This document shows, piece after piece, positions 22,044 to 33,575 of a stretch of DNA of 64,000 nt. The notes under the pieces are model-generated. The model was not told where the DNA came from, did not search any database, and saw only the letters and a list, made by a program, of their open reading frames with translations. Within the stretch, counting starts at the first letter, position 1. The number at the start of each line of letters is the position of its first letter. Made by a program: the position numbers and the translations under genes. Where the stretch lies: contig CM043966.1 in NCBI GenBank assembly GCA_014529385.2, positions 110,094,808-110,158,807 of the forward strand. The letters are read 5' to 3'. Source of the stretch: Adiantum capillus-veneris (taxonomy: Eukaryota; Streptophyta; Polypodiopsida; Polypodiales; Pteridaceae).

Positions 22044-23288
22044 TTATCCTAGGTAATGCGCAAGGGAAGCTTGAGGTCCAAATCCCGTCCGCTTGCCACC
22101 CATCCTTGCAGCAAAATCATCAACCTCCACAACATCCTGTCATAAACCGATGAAGGTTGAGAAAAAAGACAATGAAGGATAAAATAGTAACATGAAAATT
22201 AGGATACAGTTTACCTCCTGCTCCTTGTCGTCCTCCTCCATGTTGCCTTTTGCATCCAAGTCAATGCTCCCATGCACCACAGATACGAGCTTTGGATCAT
22301 CAGATGGGAGGTTGCATAATGGCATAGGCATCCTAGCAGCCTCAACCTTGGCTTGCGTGGCTTGGAAATCTTCATCGGCCACGTGCAATTGCTCTGCTGC
22401 CAGGACCTCCGCACATACAACTGCAATAGTGTCAGCAACAGAGTCCCCATCTGGCAAGATCTTGCTTTCTAGGGCATCTGGCGTATTGTCTAAGGGACAT
22501 TTGCTGCTGTTGCATAGCACGCTCAAGCATTCATCCATGCGCAGGCCAAATGCTTTCTCCAAATCATGTAGGAACACATACTCCTCCCCATCCACTAACA
22601 CTGAGGAGAAGCGGCTTATTTCTACCTCTGGGATAGCCACATCCGTCAGTGGTAGTATCACTGGAGTGTCACTAGGGCCAGCCGCAACTATGGATTTCTC
22701 AACCACTTCCTCAAGACCCCTAGGGTACTCGAGCCGGTGTGCTTTTCCTTCCGTTGCAGGGTTCATGGGTATAACTTGCTGCTCCTTGGTGTCCTTGATA
22801 AAGGACCCAACTTGAAGGTGTGGTAAGCGGAGCTCCTCCAAATCAGGTTCCTCGCTCACCAAGAAGATAAATGTTGCGAGCCGAGAAAGGTACTCCACCC
22901 CCAACTTGTGCTTCTTGAGCGCTGACACCCCAGGGGCTTGCTCGTCCAAGTAATGGCCTGCATTGGTTGCAATTTCTTGGAATCGTTGCAACCGCTTGGA
23001 GAATGGGCGATCACCTTTGTGTATATAGCGCAAAAGATTGCAAGGCACCCAGATCCCTTCATGTGGGGGGATAGATACAGAATATCTTATGATGTGCTCC
23101 TCCATGAACGCAAAAATCTCCTCAAATGCATCCATGTGAAGGGCAATTGTGGCATCAAGGTCAGGGAGACGAGTAAAAAAGGTGTGGAGGTCCAACTTCC
23201 CTTTGTATTTGGTGTCCTCGAGGAAGAGGATGAAGCGTGACAAAGGGGTGGATGTGGGTGCAGATACAGAGGCTGTGGCAGCATCCAT
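22044..23288 (-). CDS. Unrecognised two-exon gene, about 388 aa
   Basis: Exon 1 is 23288-22215 (358 codons) and exon 2 is 22136-22044. The 78-bp intron starts GTAAAC and ends GACAG, and phase 0 is kept. ATG at 23288 is the first ATG of the frame, about 85 bp below a TATA box. The protein is acidic and without membrane spans or a signal peptide. The first 160 residues look alpha-helical (FSKRLQRFQEIATNAGHYLD); the rest is proline- and acid-rich with an EEDDKEQE stretch at the splice junction. I recognise no domain. The intact 1-kb frame, splice sites and TATA box argue for a real gene, or a cargo gene of a transposon. Confidence 0.55.
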
Positions 23289-23370
23289 GTCTAGCCTGGG
23301 GTGTAGATAGAGAGCGGAGGAGCTCAAGAGTTGCAAAAGTGAAAATAGTGAATGAGTTAGGTGGCCCCCC

Positions 23371-23380
23371 TTTTATAATG
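23371..23380 (-). promoter_or_regulatory. TATA box of the 388-aa gene
   Basis: The minus strand reads CATTATAAAA, followed by about 80 bp of leader to the ATG at 23288. Confidence 0.5.
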
Positions 23381-23565
23381 GACCCTTTTTTTAAGACATT
23401 AGAAAAAGGCACTTTCACCAAAAAATGATTTCTCATCCCAATGCAAAAAATTATATTCAAAGGCATGATTTGCCGAAGCAAATCATGTTGATTACAGCGG
23501 GGATCAATATGAAAATTGCAAGAGTTACAAAGTTATAAGATCGATAGCATAGTTCCATCTATCCC
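23381..23565. other. Spacer between the two unrecognised genes
   Basis: No feature beyond the probable promoter of the left gene and the 3' UTR of the right gene. Both genes point left, about 280 bp apart. Confidence 0.4.
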
Positions 23566-24873
23566 TCAGTCCTCCTCGACCTTCAATTTGTCTTCCATTC
23601 TCTTCCCAATCTGCGGACATTCATTACAATAAGCATCCAATGATCGACAAACCATGATGTATTGAAAATGTGGTGGAAGGATTCTCACCTTGTGACCTTG
23701 TAAACGAAATTGTGCTTGTTGAAGGGCCTCAAAACCCATAATAACCAAATGTTCTCGAACATTACTGAGAGTCCAATGCTTGTTCACTTGGACTGCCTCC
23801 AAAGCATCGTTGGGCATCTTCACTGCAATGTCAAAGCTTACAATAGCGCCGTCTACAGTCTGTAAGGGAGTCCACACTCCAAGCTTGCACATCCAACGAT
23901 CATAGTGAAATCGTATGTACAAGGAGGTGCGGGATTTCAAATAGCGCATTCCAATACCTGAAGCTCCAACCTTACAACGGTACCGGTCCCCGTTGTGCAT
24001 GCCCTCCACAAAACCCCAGTCCTCTTCTAAAAGCCTTCCTAATTCCTCGTAATGCGCATCTTTACATACAAGCATTGTGGTAGTCTCCACAAATCCAAAC
24101 TCTTTAAAAATGTGCACAAAACAATGAATAGGCAAACACCAACTCAAGCCCACAGACCTAGAAGCTTTAGAGTATTTCAAAGAGTTTTGGACATCCATTA
24201 TCATCTTTTTCTTGAAAGATGCTACCGACCACAAATCTGGGACCGGCCACTCCATACTTAATAAGGAAGTTACTTTGATGGGTTCAAGCGTTCCAAACGC
24301 TTGTGTAGAAGTAGGGACAATATAGGAGTGAGAATAGAAGAAAATCCTTCTTTGAACCAGTTTGGTTGGGCAAAGATGTGGGAACATTATTGTTCCAATA
24401 TCCGCATGTATAGCATTGAATGTGCCGGAGAGACTATGTAGTGGCTGCTCCTCCACCAACGTGGATGGAAATATGACTATAAATGCATGACAAATGTTAA
24501 GTATGAATCCATAATAACATTACACTGTGATTTCACACCTAGCTTTGTATTCTCAAAACATGTACTTACAATGTGTTGGAAATCGAGGTGGTTGTTGCAA
24601 GTGCATGGTTGACATTGAGAAAACATGTTGCACAATGGCTACGGTCCCCTTGTCTTTGCGGTTCTTGAAGCCAAGGAGCTTTCCTTTCCAATGAAGATCC
24701 AAGTTTGCACGATTCCGCACACGATGAGGGCCAATAGCAGATGGTTGCATGTATACCCAAGCACCTTTGGTGAACTCTTGTGGCACCCACTCATCATCTA
24801 CACCTCTAGTGTTGTGGCATGCAACTACTGTGACCTCATCCTTTGGCCGCCTTTGCGAAGTAGAGTTGGCCAT
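23566..24873 (-). CDS. Unrecognised two-exon gene, about 404 aa
   Basis: Exon 1 is 24873-24570 and exon 2 is 24476-23566. The 93-bp intron has a GTAAGT donor and TTATAG acceptor, and the split codon (phase 1) is restored to Phe. The N-terminal ~100 residues (VDDEWVPQEFTKGAWVYMQP, then a GKLLGFKNRKDKGTVAIVQH strand-rich part) could be a BAH- or SH3-like fold; this is inference only. The rest has scattered Cys and aromatic residues and a charged end (KRMEDKLKVEED). No family is recognised. The canonical splice sites and open frames support a genuine gene in the same orientation as its left neighbour. Confidence 0.55.
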
Positions 24874-25700
24874 GGTTGAGCAAAGAAAACTAGGAGGAGG
24901 AGAAAGACCTTGCTTGTTGCTACAATGTAGGTGGGATAAAGTGATATGAGAAGGTGGTTAACCCTTGTGGCAATGGGAGGAGAAGGTGGATAACCCTTGC
25001 TTGGTGTGGCAATGAAAGGTGGTAGGGGAGGAGAGAGGAGCTTCCTTGCTGCAGCAATGGAGATGGTGTAGAGAGAGAGAGTGTTGGAGTAGAGGATGAG
25101 TGTGATGGTTGCAACCAAGGAGGGGTTGGAAAAGGGGTTCTAGAGAGAGAAAATCACTTTTTGCCTAATAACTACTTTTGGGGGAGCTCTGGATAGAAAA
25201 AAAAGATTTTTCAAAAGTTTTTTTTTAAAATTGAATTTTAGGGTTTTTGGGTGCACGTTTTGACTTTTTGAGATCAAAAAATGCTTTTATGACCATGAAA
25301 TAGTTTTGGGGGGGTTTTCAGAAGATGAAATTTGAATTTTGAAAATTTTGAAAATTTTCAAATTTTTGGGATTTTTTCAAAACCGGATCAAAAAGGAGGG
25401 AAGTTGGAGGTTCCATATGGCCCACCCACCCCCCCCCCCCCCCACCCCACCTTCTCACTAGGTAAGAGCCCATTTAAGAAGTGTAAGACTACTTTGTCTC
25501 TCTACATTTTTGAGGGCATAGAGTGTGTCCACCACCCTCTTCTCATTGGTTGGCCTCTAATTAACCTTAATCCCAAAGGGCCCCTAGAGGGTTCATATTT
25601 TTCCTAATGATGACACTTTTTGTGCTTGAAACAGATGCCAGTAATCAAGACATTTACACAATTCGTCTCTAGGAAGATAGGTCCATGTTTTTTGAAAGCA
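24874..25700. other. Upstream region of the 404-aa gene, low complexity
   Basis: Holds a purine-rich leader (24890-25130, with a short GA run near 25070), a T/A-rich block (25190-25380) and a poly-C tract (about 25425-25443). The only long frame here (25332-25607, plus) has biased composition and no family. No gene is called. Confidence 0.4.
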
Positions 25701-25759
25701 AGAAACTTGATTTGGCAAATTGGCCCATCAAAATTATTTTGTTAATGAACGCAAGCTCT

Positions 25760-27265
25760 ATGTAATACTAGCTGCTCTAAAGACACAGTGAGATTATTTG
25801 TATAGTACTCAATCTAAAATTGTGTTTGACCATGAAAGTATAAAATGGCTTACACAATAGACTAATATGAAGGGTCCAAGAGTATACGCAAAGCTTCGGT
25901 ACTGTAAGGGACAATACAATGTAGTACCTAATGCTCTTAGTCGCATGCCCAAGATCAACTCTATTCTCTTCCCAAAACTTTGAAGTGAAATCTCTAAAGG
26001 GTAAATGCGAGCATGATGATGCGTACTCCAAGGTGTGGATACATGTCAAAATGAAGGATTCTTCTCACTCCAATGCTAACAATGTGTCTACTTCCTCCAC
26101 ACCGGTTTGTCTCTTTTGAGTGATAAGCTGAAAAGATGAAAGAATTTTACCATAGATGATGGATACCGTGTCCACAAGGGGAGATTTTGTGTACTGATGG
26201 ACATAGATATTTGGTACCAAATTCTTTATGAATTTCATTGGCATTCTTAGTGCAGAACACATAGGCATAAAGAAGACGTATGCACTTGTACAATGACAGC
26301 TTTACTGGCCCGGTTTACATGGATATGTTCAAGACAATGTCTTGCAATGCCAAAAATCTCAAGTCAATAAAGCAGAGCACTTGAAGATGGCAGGTCTTTT
26401 ACATACTTTGGAGATTCCCAATTGTAAATAAGAGAGTATCTCTATGGATTTTATTGTGGGTCTGCCAACCACTTCCCAAGTTCATGACTCATGAGTATGG
26501 GTGTTGGTAGATAGGTTAACTTTGTAATTTTATTCCGACCAAGTCCTCTCTTAGAACTCCAGAGTTAGCTAAGCTATTTGTTCACAATCTACACAAATTA
26601 TATGGATTTCCCAGCAACACTGGTGAGTGATCTTGATCCGAAGTTTAACAATCACTTTTGGAGGGATGCCTTTGAATGCCTGGGAGCACAATTCAATATC
26701 AGTACTACAGATAATCCAAAAGTAGATGGGTAAATTGAATGAGTTAACTAAGTGCTAGAGGATATGCTACGCGCATACATTAGCAAGAAGCAATCCAATT
26801 GGAAAGATTACCTCCCTTGTTTGGAGTCTTCTTATACTAGTGCTAAGCGTGTTACATCACGCTTTAGTCCTTTCATACTTATGTATGACTTTTAACCTAG
26901 ATCACCAGTTACGCTGGTGCTGGCTACTGAGAAAATCTAGCAAGTCAAGGAATTTATCCAAGATCATATGGATATGCTAAAAAATGTTCGTCAAAATGTT
27001 TTGACAAGCACAAGATTGATACAAAACGTATGCTAATGAGAAACAACGGTAAATGACCTTCACGGAAGGAGAAGAGGTATCCTTACATGTTTCACAGCAT
27101 TCAAAAAGTCTAAAAACTGGATCAACACCTAAATTGTCTCCTAGATATTGTGGGCCATTTAAAATACTCAAGCGAGTTCATGATATAGTCTACAAACTTT
27201 CTCTACCTACGAACTTGTGTATTTATCTTGTTTTGTATGTAAGTCGTTTATGCATTATTTTATAG
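25760..27265 (+). pseudogene. gypsy-2 family RNase H-integrase remnant, plus strand
   Basis: The order is an RNase H tail (FDHESIKWLTQ then NVVPNALSR-like, 25820-25945), zinc-region remnants (26265-26350), integrase core (SISMDFIVGLPTTS near 26440, then a core segment near 26620-26830) and the integrase C-terminus (KLSPRYCGPFKILKRV near 27130-27180). Stops and frameshifts are everywhere. It is the opposite orientation of the same family at 499-6450. Confidence 0.75.
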
Positions 27266-27545
27266 AGAGGCCCCCATGCCGGTCCACACCTGGCCCTTAG
27301 CCTCACATTACTCCCCCCTTGGAGAAGTGTTTTTGTCCTTGAAAACAAATTAGGGTACTTATTCTTGAAAGGAAGTATCCCAATTCTCCTTAAGAAATAC
27401 TTCTTTTTAACAAAAGAAGTACTTCTTAAGGAAGTACTTCTTAAGGAAGTACTACTTATTCTTGAAAGGAAGTATCCCAATTCTCCTTAAGAAGTACTTC
27501 TTTTTAACAAAAGTAGGGTACTATATTTTCTCAAGTGGTACCTTC
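27266..27545. repeat. Short tandem and palindromic repeats
   Basis: A ~130-bp phrase (ATTCTTGAAAGGAAGTATCC onward) occurs at about 27360 and 27460, separated by repeats of AAGTACTTCTTAAGG, which is self-complementary in part. It lies at the meeting point of the plus- and minus-strand gypsy-2 remnants. Confidence 0.65.
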
Positions 27546-28587
27546 TTCAGGTCTATCTTTACACTTAATTAATGACAACACACATGATGACGAGTTTGTA
27601 AATCATGATAGTCAAGAATGTGCTTGGGTTCATGCGGATGCATTGGAGGTTCAATCTAATTGACCAGAATTTGATGATCGTTTACATTATTATCCCTATG
27701 CAAGCATTTACGTAAATGATTGATATGGGAAACCTGATGGATATGTGAGTTTGCAAATAGAGAAACTTTGTAGGTCATATCACCAACTTGCTTGAGTATT
27801 TCAAATAACCCACCATGTCTAGGAGATAATTTAGCTATTGGCCTAGTTTTCAGACTTTTCAAATGCTCTAGAATACGTTAGAATACCTCTTCTCCTTCCA
27901 TGAAGGTTACTTGCTAACTTTTCTTATCATCATAATTTTGTATCAACCTTGTGCTTGTCAAACATTTTGACGAGCAATTTTCAATATATCCATATTATCT
28001 TGGATAAATTCTTTGAATTACTCAATTTTCTCAGTAGCCAGCCCCCACTATTACTGTTAATCTATAATGAAATCCGTATATTCATATGATCTTGGATAAA
28101 TTCTTTGACTTATTCAATTTTCTCATAGTAGACATCCCCACTATTACTGGTAATAGTGGGGCTGTCTATAAAGTCTTTGACTTATTCAATTTTCTCATAG
28201 TAGACAGCCCCACTATTACTGGTAATCTATAATAAAATCTGTATATCCATCTTATCTTGGATAAAGTCTTTGACTTGTTCAATTTTCTCAGTAGCCAATC
28301 CCACTATTACTGGTAATAGTGGGGCTGGCTACTGGTAATCTATAATGAAATCCGTACATAAGCACAAAAGATCTAAAGCATGTTGTAACAACCTTAGCAT
28401 TATTATAAGTAAATTTCAATAGAGGAAGTAATCTTTCCAATCAGATGGCTTCTTGTTAATGTATGCTCATAGCATATCCTCTAGCACTTGGTTAACTCAT
28501 TGATCTGGAATATTGATATTGAGTTGGATTCCCAAGTGTTAGAAGATAGCTCTTTGTAACTGATTGTTAAACATGGGATCACAATCA
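27546..28587 (-). pseudogene. gypsy-2 integrase remnant, minus strand (copy B)
   Basis: The C-terminal part on the minus strand (27862-27656) reads KLSPRHGGLFEILKQVGDMTYKVSL, the same region as the plus-strand copy at 27130. 28587-28396 is integrase core shared with copy A (499-693). Between them lie palindromic duplications (28025-28350). Copy A has unrelated DNA left of 499, so this part is private to B. Confidence 0.7.
28025..28350. repeat. Duplicated palindromes in integrase remnant
   Basis: The phrase CCCCACTATTACTGGTAATAGTGGGG (hairpin arms with a short centre) and its halves recur about four times, with intervening ~110-bp repeats (CTTTGACTTATTCAATTTTC). It probably arose by local fold-back duplication. 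Confidence 0.75.
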
Positions 28588-28751
28588 CTCACTATAATGG
28601 AAATGGCCTATGAACTTTGAGGATAGCAGATTAATTAAGAGAATTAAAGTGAGCATTTTTGTGAGATCACTTTGAGAACATAGAGGGTGAACTTAATTGA
28701 TGGTAGCAACATAAACATAGTACTTAATTAACTTCGCATGAACAAGACTTT

Positions 28752-28756
<5 letters not shown>

Positions 28757-28805
<49 letters not shown>
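28757..28805. repeat. (GA)n microsatellite in copy B LTR fragment
   Basis: About 24 GA units, against about 8 at the same place in copy A (859-874). Confidence 0.9.
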
Positions 28806-28811
<6 letters not shown>

Positions 28812-29129
28812 TGAACATTACAATAGTTGAGGACTGGGTTTACTTGGAGCCAGTCCCCCCTCCAAAAGGCATTTGTATTATATATTCTACCATCAAGAGA
28901 GACTTGATACAATACAATCTTTGTGTTCCTTGTGACCTTGGTGATGCTATGAATATGGAAAGCTTCATACATTACGAGCATAACATAAACTTTGCAAAAA
29001 GAATTAGCTATCCCAAGCCTTAGTCCCAAGGCCTCAAACACCTTTGAAGGTGGAGAGAGCTAGCAGGGAATGAGGGTAGGGAAGAGGAAGAAGAATCATT
29101 TATAGGAGAAATAATTAGTTCCTCACTTA

Positions 29130-29822
29130 TCATCGCTCTTCTTGCTTAGGATAGCATAATAGCATAGTAATGAAGATTAAGAAGAGCAGCCCTTTTTGCC
29201 TTTTCTTTGAGATGGATATAACCTCTTTAATCTTTGGAAAAGATTCTTGTGAGTCTCGGCTATATTCAACAACAGCAGTGAAGATCTTTCCATGTACTTT
29301 AAGTAGTAAGGGACTTTTGGATTTTCCCTTAATAACCTCAAAAGGTGATTTCTCCATAGAAGTATGTACAATGTCAATGTACAATGTCAATGTACGCATA
29401 CTCATCTATCATAAAAGATAGATCATTGTGAGATACCACATTTACCCTTGGCCGTTGTGACAGTACATCAATCACTTGATTGTGCTTGCCAGCAATGTGA
29501 GCAATATGAAATGTAAATTGAGAAAGAAAATTTGCCCACCTCATTTGTTTGTTGGAGAACTTTATTTGCGTCATGAAGTTCTTGAGGCTTTGCAATACAT
29601 TTGAAGGTTGAATGGAGCCTTCAAGAGATAGTGCTTCCATGTGTCTAGGGTTGGTAGAATAGCTATAAGCTCTTTTGTGTATATGCCCAAGACCCGTTCA
29701 TCCGTATTGATCCTTCGGCTCTCGTATGCTATGGAATGCCCTTCTTGAAACAGGACTGCTCCAAGGCAATCACCACAAGCATCACATTGGACCTCAAATG
29801 GCTTTGAGAGATCCGAAAGCAT
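29130..29822 (-). pseudogene. gypsy-1 RNase H and integrase pieces, copy B
   Basis: Same fused structure as 1246-1882, with LSDLSKPFEVQCDACGDCLG and TSMEKSPFEVIKGKSKSPLL. A small duplication (TACAATGTCAATG) at 29368-29395 is private to this copy. Confidence 0.75.
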
Positions 29823-29877
29823 GAGGACTGGTTGAGAGGTAAGCTTCTCTTCGAGCTTGTCAAAAGCATTTTTCTCC

Positions 29878-30460
29878 TTAGCAGTCCATGAATGCTATGA
29901 AGCGTCTATAGTATGCACACATACCAATAAAGCTTCTTAGCTCATGTAGATTCCTTGGATTAGGCCATGCTTTTATTACCTCCAACTTTGATGGAGCCAT
30001 ACGGATACCATCTTGAGAGATAATGTGACCTAAATAGTGATTCTCTTGTAGAAAAAATTCACTTTTCTTTTGATTAATGAAAAACTTATTCTCTCTCACA
30101 ACTTGAAAGATTATCCTGAGGTGTCACTTGTACTCCTTCAAAGAATTTGAGTGGCCTGAAGATTTTTGTCCATCGTGAGTTTGAATGCGGCTGGAGCATT
30201 TTCCAGGCTAAAACTTGTAACTTATCAAATAGATCTTCTACCTGCGACGCATGGGAAATCTTTTTTTCTTTTTAGTAATCCTATTTAGTGTTCTATAGTC
30301 GACACGCATGTGATATATGCCATCTTTGTTTTGCACTAAAAGTACTGGTGAACAGAATGGAGAGGAGCTAGGCCTCACCATCCCTTTTTCCATCAATTCA
30401 TGCACTTGGCTCATGATCTCCTCTTGTGGAGTGGGTCTAACATAGCAGAATTGCCGAGGG
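29878..30460 (-). pseudogene. gypsy-1 RT fragment, copy B
   Basis: Counterpart of 1938-2520, reading FLQENHYLGHIISQDGIRM and LHELRSFIGMCAYYRRFI, with the same shared deletion before RNase H. Confidence 0.75.
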
Positions 30461-30727
30461 ATAGCTCATTTTGGACTTCTTATGGCTCAATAATGGTAAA
30501 CCCGTAGGCAACTCTAAAAAGATCCCATTATTGAGACCAAAGCTCCTGAGATGTGCACCATATCCCACATAGTGGGCTCAACAAAACCGATAATAGATAC
30601 CTTACCCTAATATAATTAACAAAATCAATCATTAACAGGCTACTTAAGGGCCTCTCTTCTTAAGCAAGAAAAGAGAAACCAAATGCTCTGATACCAATGT
30701 AATGGAAATGGCATATGAACTTTGAGA

Positions 30728-31777
30728 GGTAACTATATTCAAACTATCATAATCTATGCACATGCGCATAACTTTTCTCCACTAACAAAATGGGAGATGC
30801 CCAAGGTGAAGAGCTTGGTTGAATAAATCCTCTATTGAAATAGTCAGCAAGCTGACATTCCATCTCAATAGCTTCAAAATGACTCGTTCGATAAGGCAAT
30901 TTACTAAATATGGGTTTAGTATTTACAACCACGTCTATGTTGTGCTGCACAAAACATGTCGATGGTAACCCAAGAGGTAAATCTTTGAGGAAAACATCTT
31001 TTCGCTTGTTATGGGTACAGCGAAGTAGCAAGAGAAGAAAAGGAAGAAGAATGAGTCGTTGAGCAATCATCAACTACACTGGAAGTATTATCAACATTAG
31101 ATTTAAAATAACACAAGGAGTAACACAAAACAGTTCTTCTATTTCATCATCTGAAGAGAGCTTAATAAGATCGATCGGTTGCATAAATAAGTGGTGAGAG
31201 AAGCACATCCTTTTTCCTTAATAGCAACACATGCACACTATTGTATTCAAACATTACACTATTATGTCCATAGCTTCAACGTAATAAGGACCTCAATCCA
31301 TGCAACCACTCCCAACTCAAGATCATATCTTTGCTATTCATATTCATAACTTGAAAATCCAACGTGACATGTCTAATAACTATGAATCTCAAGTGGGATC
31401 CTCTTTACCTGTATATCTCACCTCTCAACACCATGGCCATTTATCATAGCTACCTTGTAGCAGTGGGTACTAGGGGTCTACGACAGATTGAGACATTTCA
31501 CCAACTTATAGTAAATAAAATTGTGAGATGCATCGTCATCTACCAGCATTCTCACCTTGTGACCTTTGATAGACCCATGCATTCGCACAAGCTCGTGTGA
31601 ATCAAAATTCAGTATAAAACACTCATGTACTGCTTCCGTGTGTGTTACTTCTATCTTGGAATAGTGAGAAAAGGATGCTAGAAGAAGCAATGGCACCATC
31701 TCCACAATTTTCTCTTTATTTTGGGCATAAGATTTTCCCTTGGAAAATTCTTTTTGCCATGCTCGCTTTCCAAGCAA
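30728..31777 (-). pseudogene. gypsy-2 protease-RT remnant, copy B
   Basis: RT entry on the minus strand at 31073-30747 (LPLGLPSTCFVQHNIDVVVN, then a serine/proline strand ASPILLVEKSYAHV). Further upstream, 31777-31478 contains a retropepsin-like motif (RMLVDDDASHNFIYYKLV). The protease part is missing from copy A, so B is the fuller copy at this end. Confidence 0.65.
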
Positions 31778-32818
31778 TCAAAAAATGGCTTGTCTTTTTT
31801 TTTCTTTGTCAAACTCCTCAATTGACAGATGGCCACGAGTCAGTCCCCTTGGCTTGTAGTCCCCTTGGCTCGTTGGACACATGAGATGAGGCTATCGCAA
31901 AGTTTCTCTTATTATGATTGTGGTATAGAGCTTCAATTAACGAGTCTTTGGGTGGGATGTAGACAAAGGGCCATGAAGGAGGAGGAAAATCTGCCCTGTA
32001 AAGACTCCCCTACACACACGCGCGCGGGCGCTGCGTTCTCTCTCTCCGTCTCTGCTTTCCTGCGCAGACTGCTCGCCGCCATCGTTGAGTTTTTGGAGGA
32101 CTTAGGGTCAGAAAACCCTTCAAAAATTTGCGTTCTCACTTGGCCAAGTATCGTTGGTACGAGGGGAGTCAAGCCCTTGCTTTTAATTTTGAGTTTTGCA
32201 TCGGATGAGCTCTGTCAAGCGACTTCAGGGTTAATTCCCCTACGTGCAGCGTTTTTAGCTTTTTTTTGTCTTACAAAGTTCCTTTTGCGTTTTACTTGTG
32301 TCAAACATACTGCAAATTGTTTTATTATTGGGTATCTACCCGAGATACCCTTAAACCGAAAGTCGATTACCAGAAGAACAGTCGGGTATGCGAGGTAGGA
32401 GGAGGGATGGGGCAGGGCTTGACGCAGGCGATGATGGCGGATTGTCAGTTGCTAACAGCCGAGCCGGAGTCACAGACGATAGGGGGTGGCATGAGCAGCA
32501 GGCTGGGAAGCGAGCGCGCGACAGTAGGGGGGGCCTTCATCATTTTGTTTAAACATTGGGTGTCTGGTCATTGACAACGTTGATGCTCGTCCGCATGGCT
32601 TAGGCGAAACGATCATCGTCCAGCTCCCAGGTTCGAATTCGCCGCACTACATGTTGATTTTGGAGAGTATTTTACTTCGTATCGACTGGCTAGGAAAGGG
32701 ATCTTATTAGATTCTCTCCAATAAACTTGAGAAGCCACCAATATGGACTAGAAAGAAGATTTAGAAATTTTCTCATGTAGGAAAACGGAGTCTTTGTTAG
32801 TGTTTTCCATACAATGCA
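31778..32818. other. Spacer of copy B, mostly private
   Basis: Includes 32100-32313, shared with A (6388-6572), and 32314-32757, a GC-richer stretch with no match in A. No gene is recognised; a long plus-strand frame (31829-32398) has no family. Confidence 0.4.
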
Positions 32819-33042
32819 TAACATCATGAGCTTCTGCTCGAAAGGCACCGCATACCTAGCTAGGTATGATTGGGGGCAGAGGACCACCGACCCCCCACAG
32901 GGCCGACGGTCCCTTGCCCCCAATCGTACCTAGCTAGGTATGCAATGCCTCCCTCGCAGAAGCTCATGATGTTGCGTCGGCCCTTGCCCCCAATCGTACC
33001 TAGCTAGGTATGCAGTGCCTCCCTCGCAAAAGCTCATGATGT
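32819..33042. repeat. Imperfect hairpin with duplicated right arm, copy B
   Basis: Hairpin arms at about 32819-32890 and 32905-32973 (outer ends AACATCATGAGCTTCTGC and its complement). The palindrome CATACCTAGCTAGGTATG is perfect in the left arm. A second right arm follows at 32974-33042. Same family as 6686-6844. Confidence 0.75.
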
Positions 33043-33575
33043 TGAGGAAAATCACAATGTGGGAATTACTGTGAGAATTTGTCCAAAACTTCTTGTGAAT
33101 TTGCAACATACATTACATGATTAACCTTGGGCAAGATCAAGCTCCACAGAGAGTTTTCATGTGTCTTCCTACTTCTCGAAAGAGCAGCATTGAGTAGTGG
33201 ATGCCACTCTCTTTCTCATCCTCTTGTGTAGGGCACTGTGAAATTCAAGAAATTTGAGCTATGTTATCAGAATTTTAACACTCTTTTTTGCAAAGTTGAG
33301 GTGTTATGTGGTTTTTCTCTTGCTCTTAACCAGCATTATACTCCACAGTAAAGTTGATTGCCTGCCCTTAAGTAATACTTGTATATGTGCTAAGCCACGT
33401 TCAGAAATAACATATAAAGAATATATGATGCATCATCTGTTTTTCTAAGCATCCAACACCTCTCTTCTCATTTCCACCGGGAGGAAACTTAAGTAGAGGA
33501 ATATACATACAAGACCCTACTTGCTATATCAAATTAGCTTTCTTGACTGAATCAATGAGGGTGTTATCCATGGCA
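33043..33575. other. 3' flank of UGT copy B
   Basis: Almost identical to 6845-7375. No gene. Confidence 0.5.

Larger units (their letters stand above)
28593..30727 (-). mobile_element. gypsy-1 remnant, copy B
   Basis: Holds a truncated 3' LTR (28593 to about 29172, with a long GA run 28757-28805), RNase H/integrase pieces (29130-29822), an RT piece (29878-30099), the PBS (30686-30697, TGGTATCAGAGC on the minus strand) and 30 bp of the 5' LTR. The LTR is then cut at CTTTGAGA and joined to gypsy-2 RT. TSD CTCAC is kept at 28588-28592. Confidence 0.8.

Noticed and set aside
22192-22815. 207-aa plus-strand ORF
   Set aside because: Antisense to exon 1 of the 388-aa gene; serine-rich as expected for a shadow frame, with no promoter or family.
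31829-32398. 189-aa plus-strand ORF in copy B spacer
   Set aside because: No family, crosses the boundary between A-shared and B-private sequence, and is not open in copy A.
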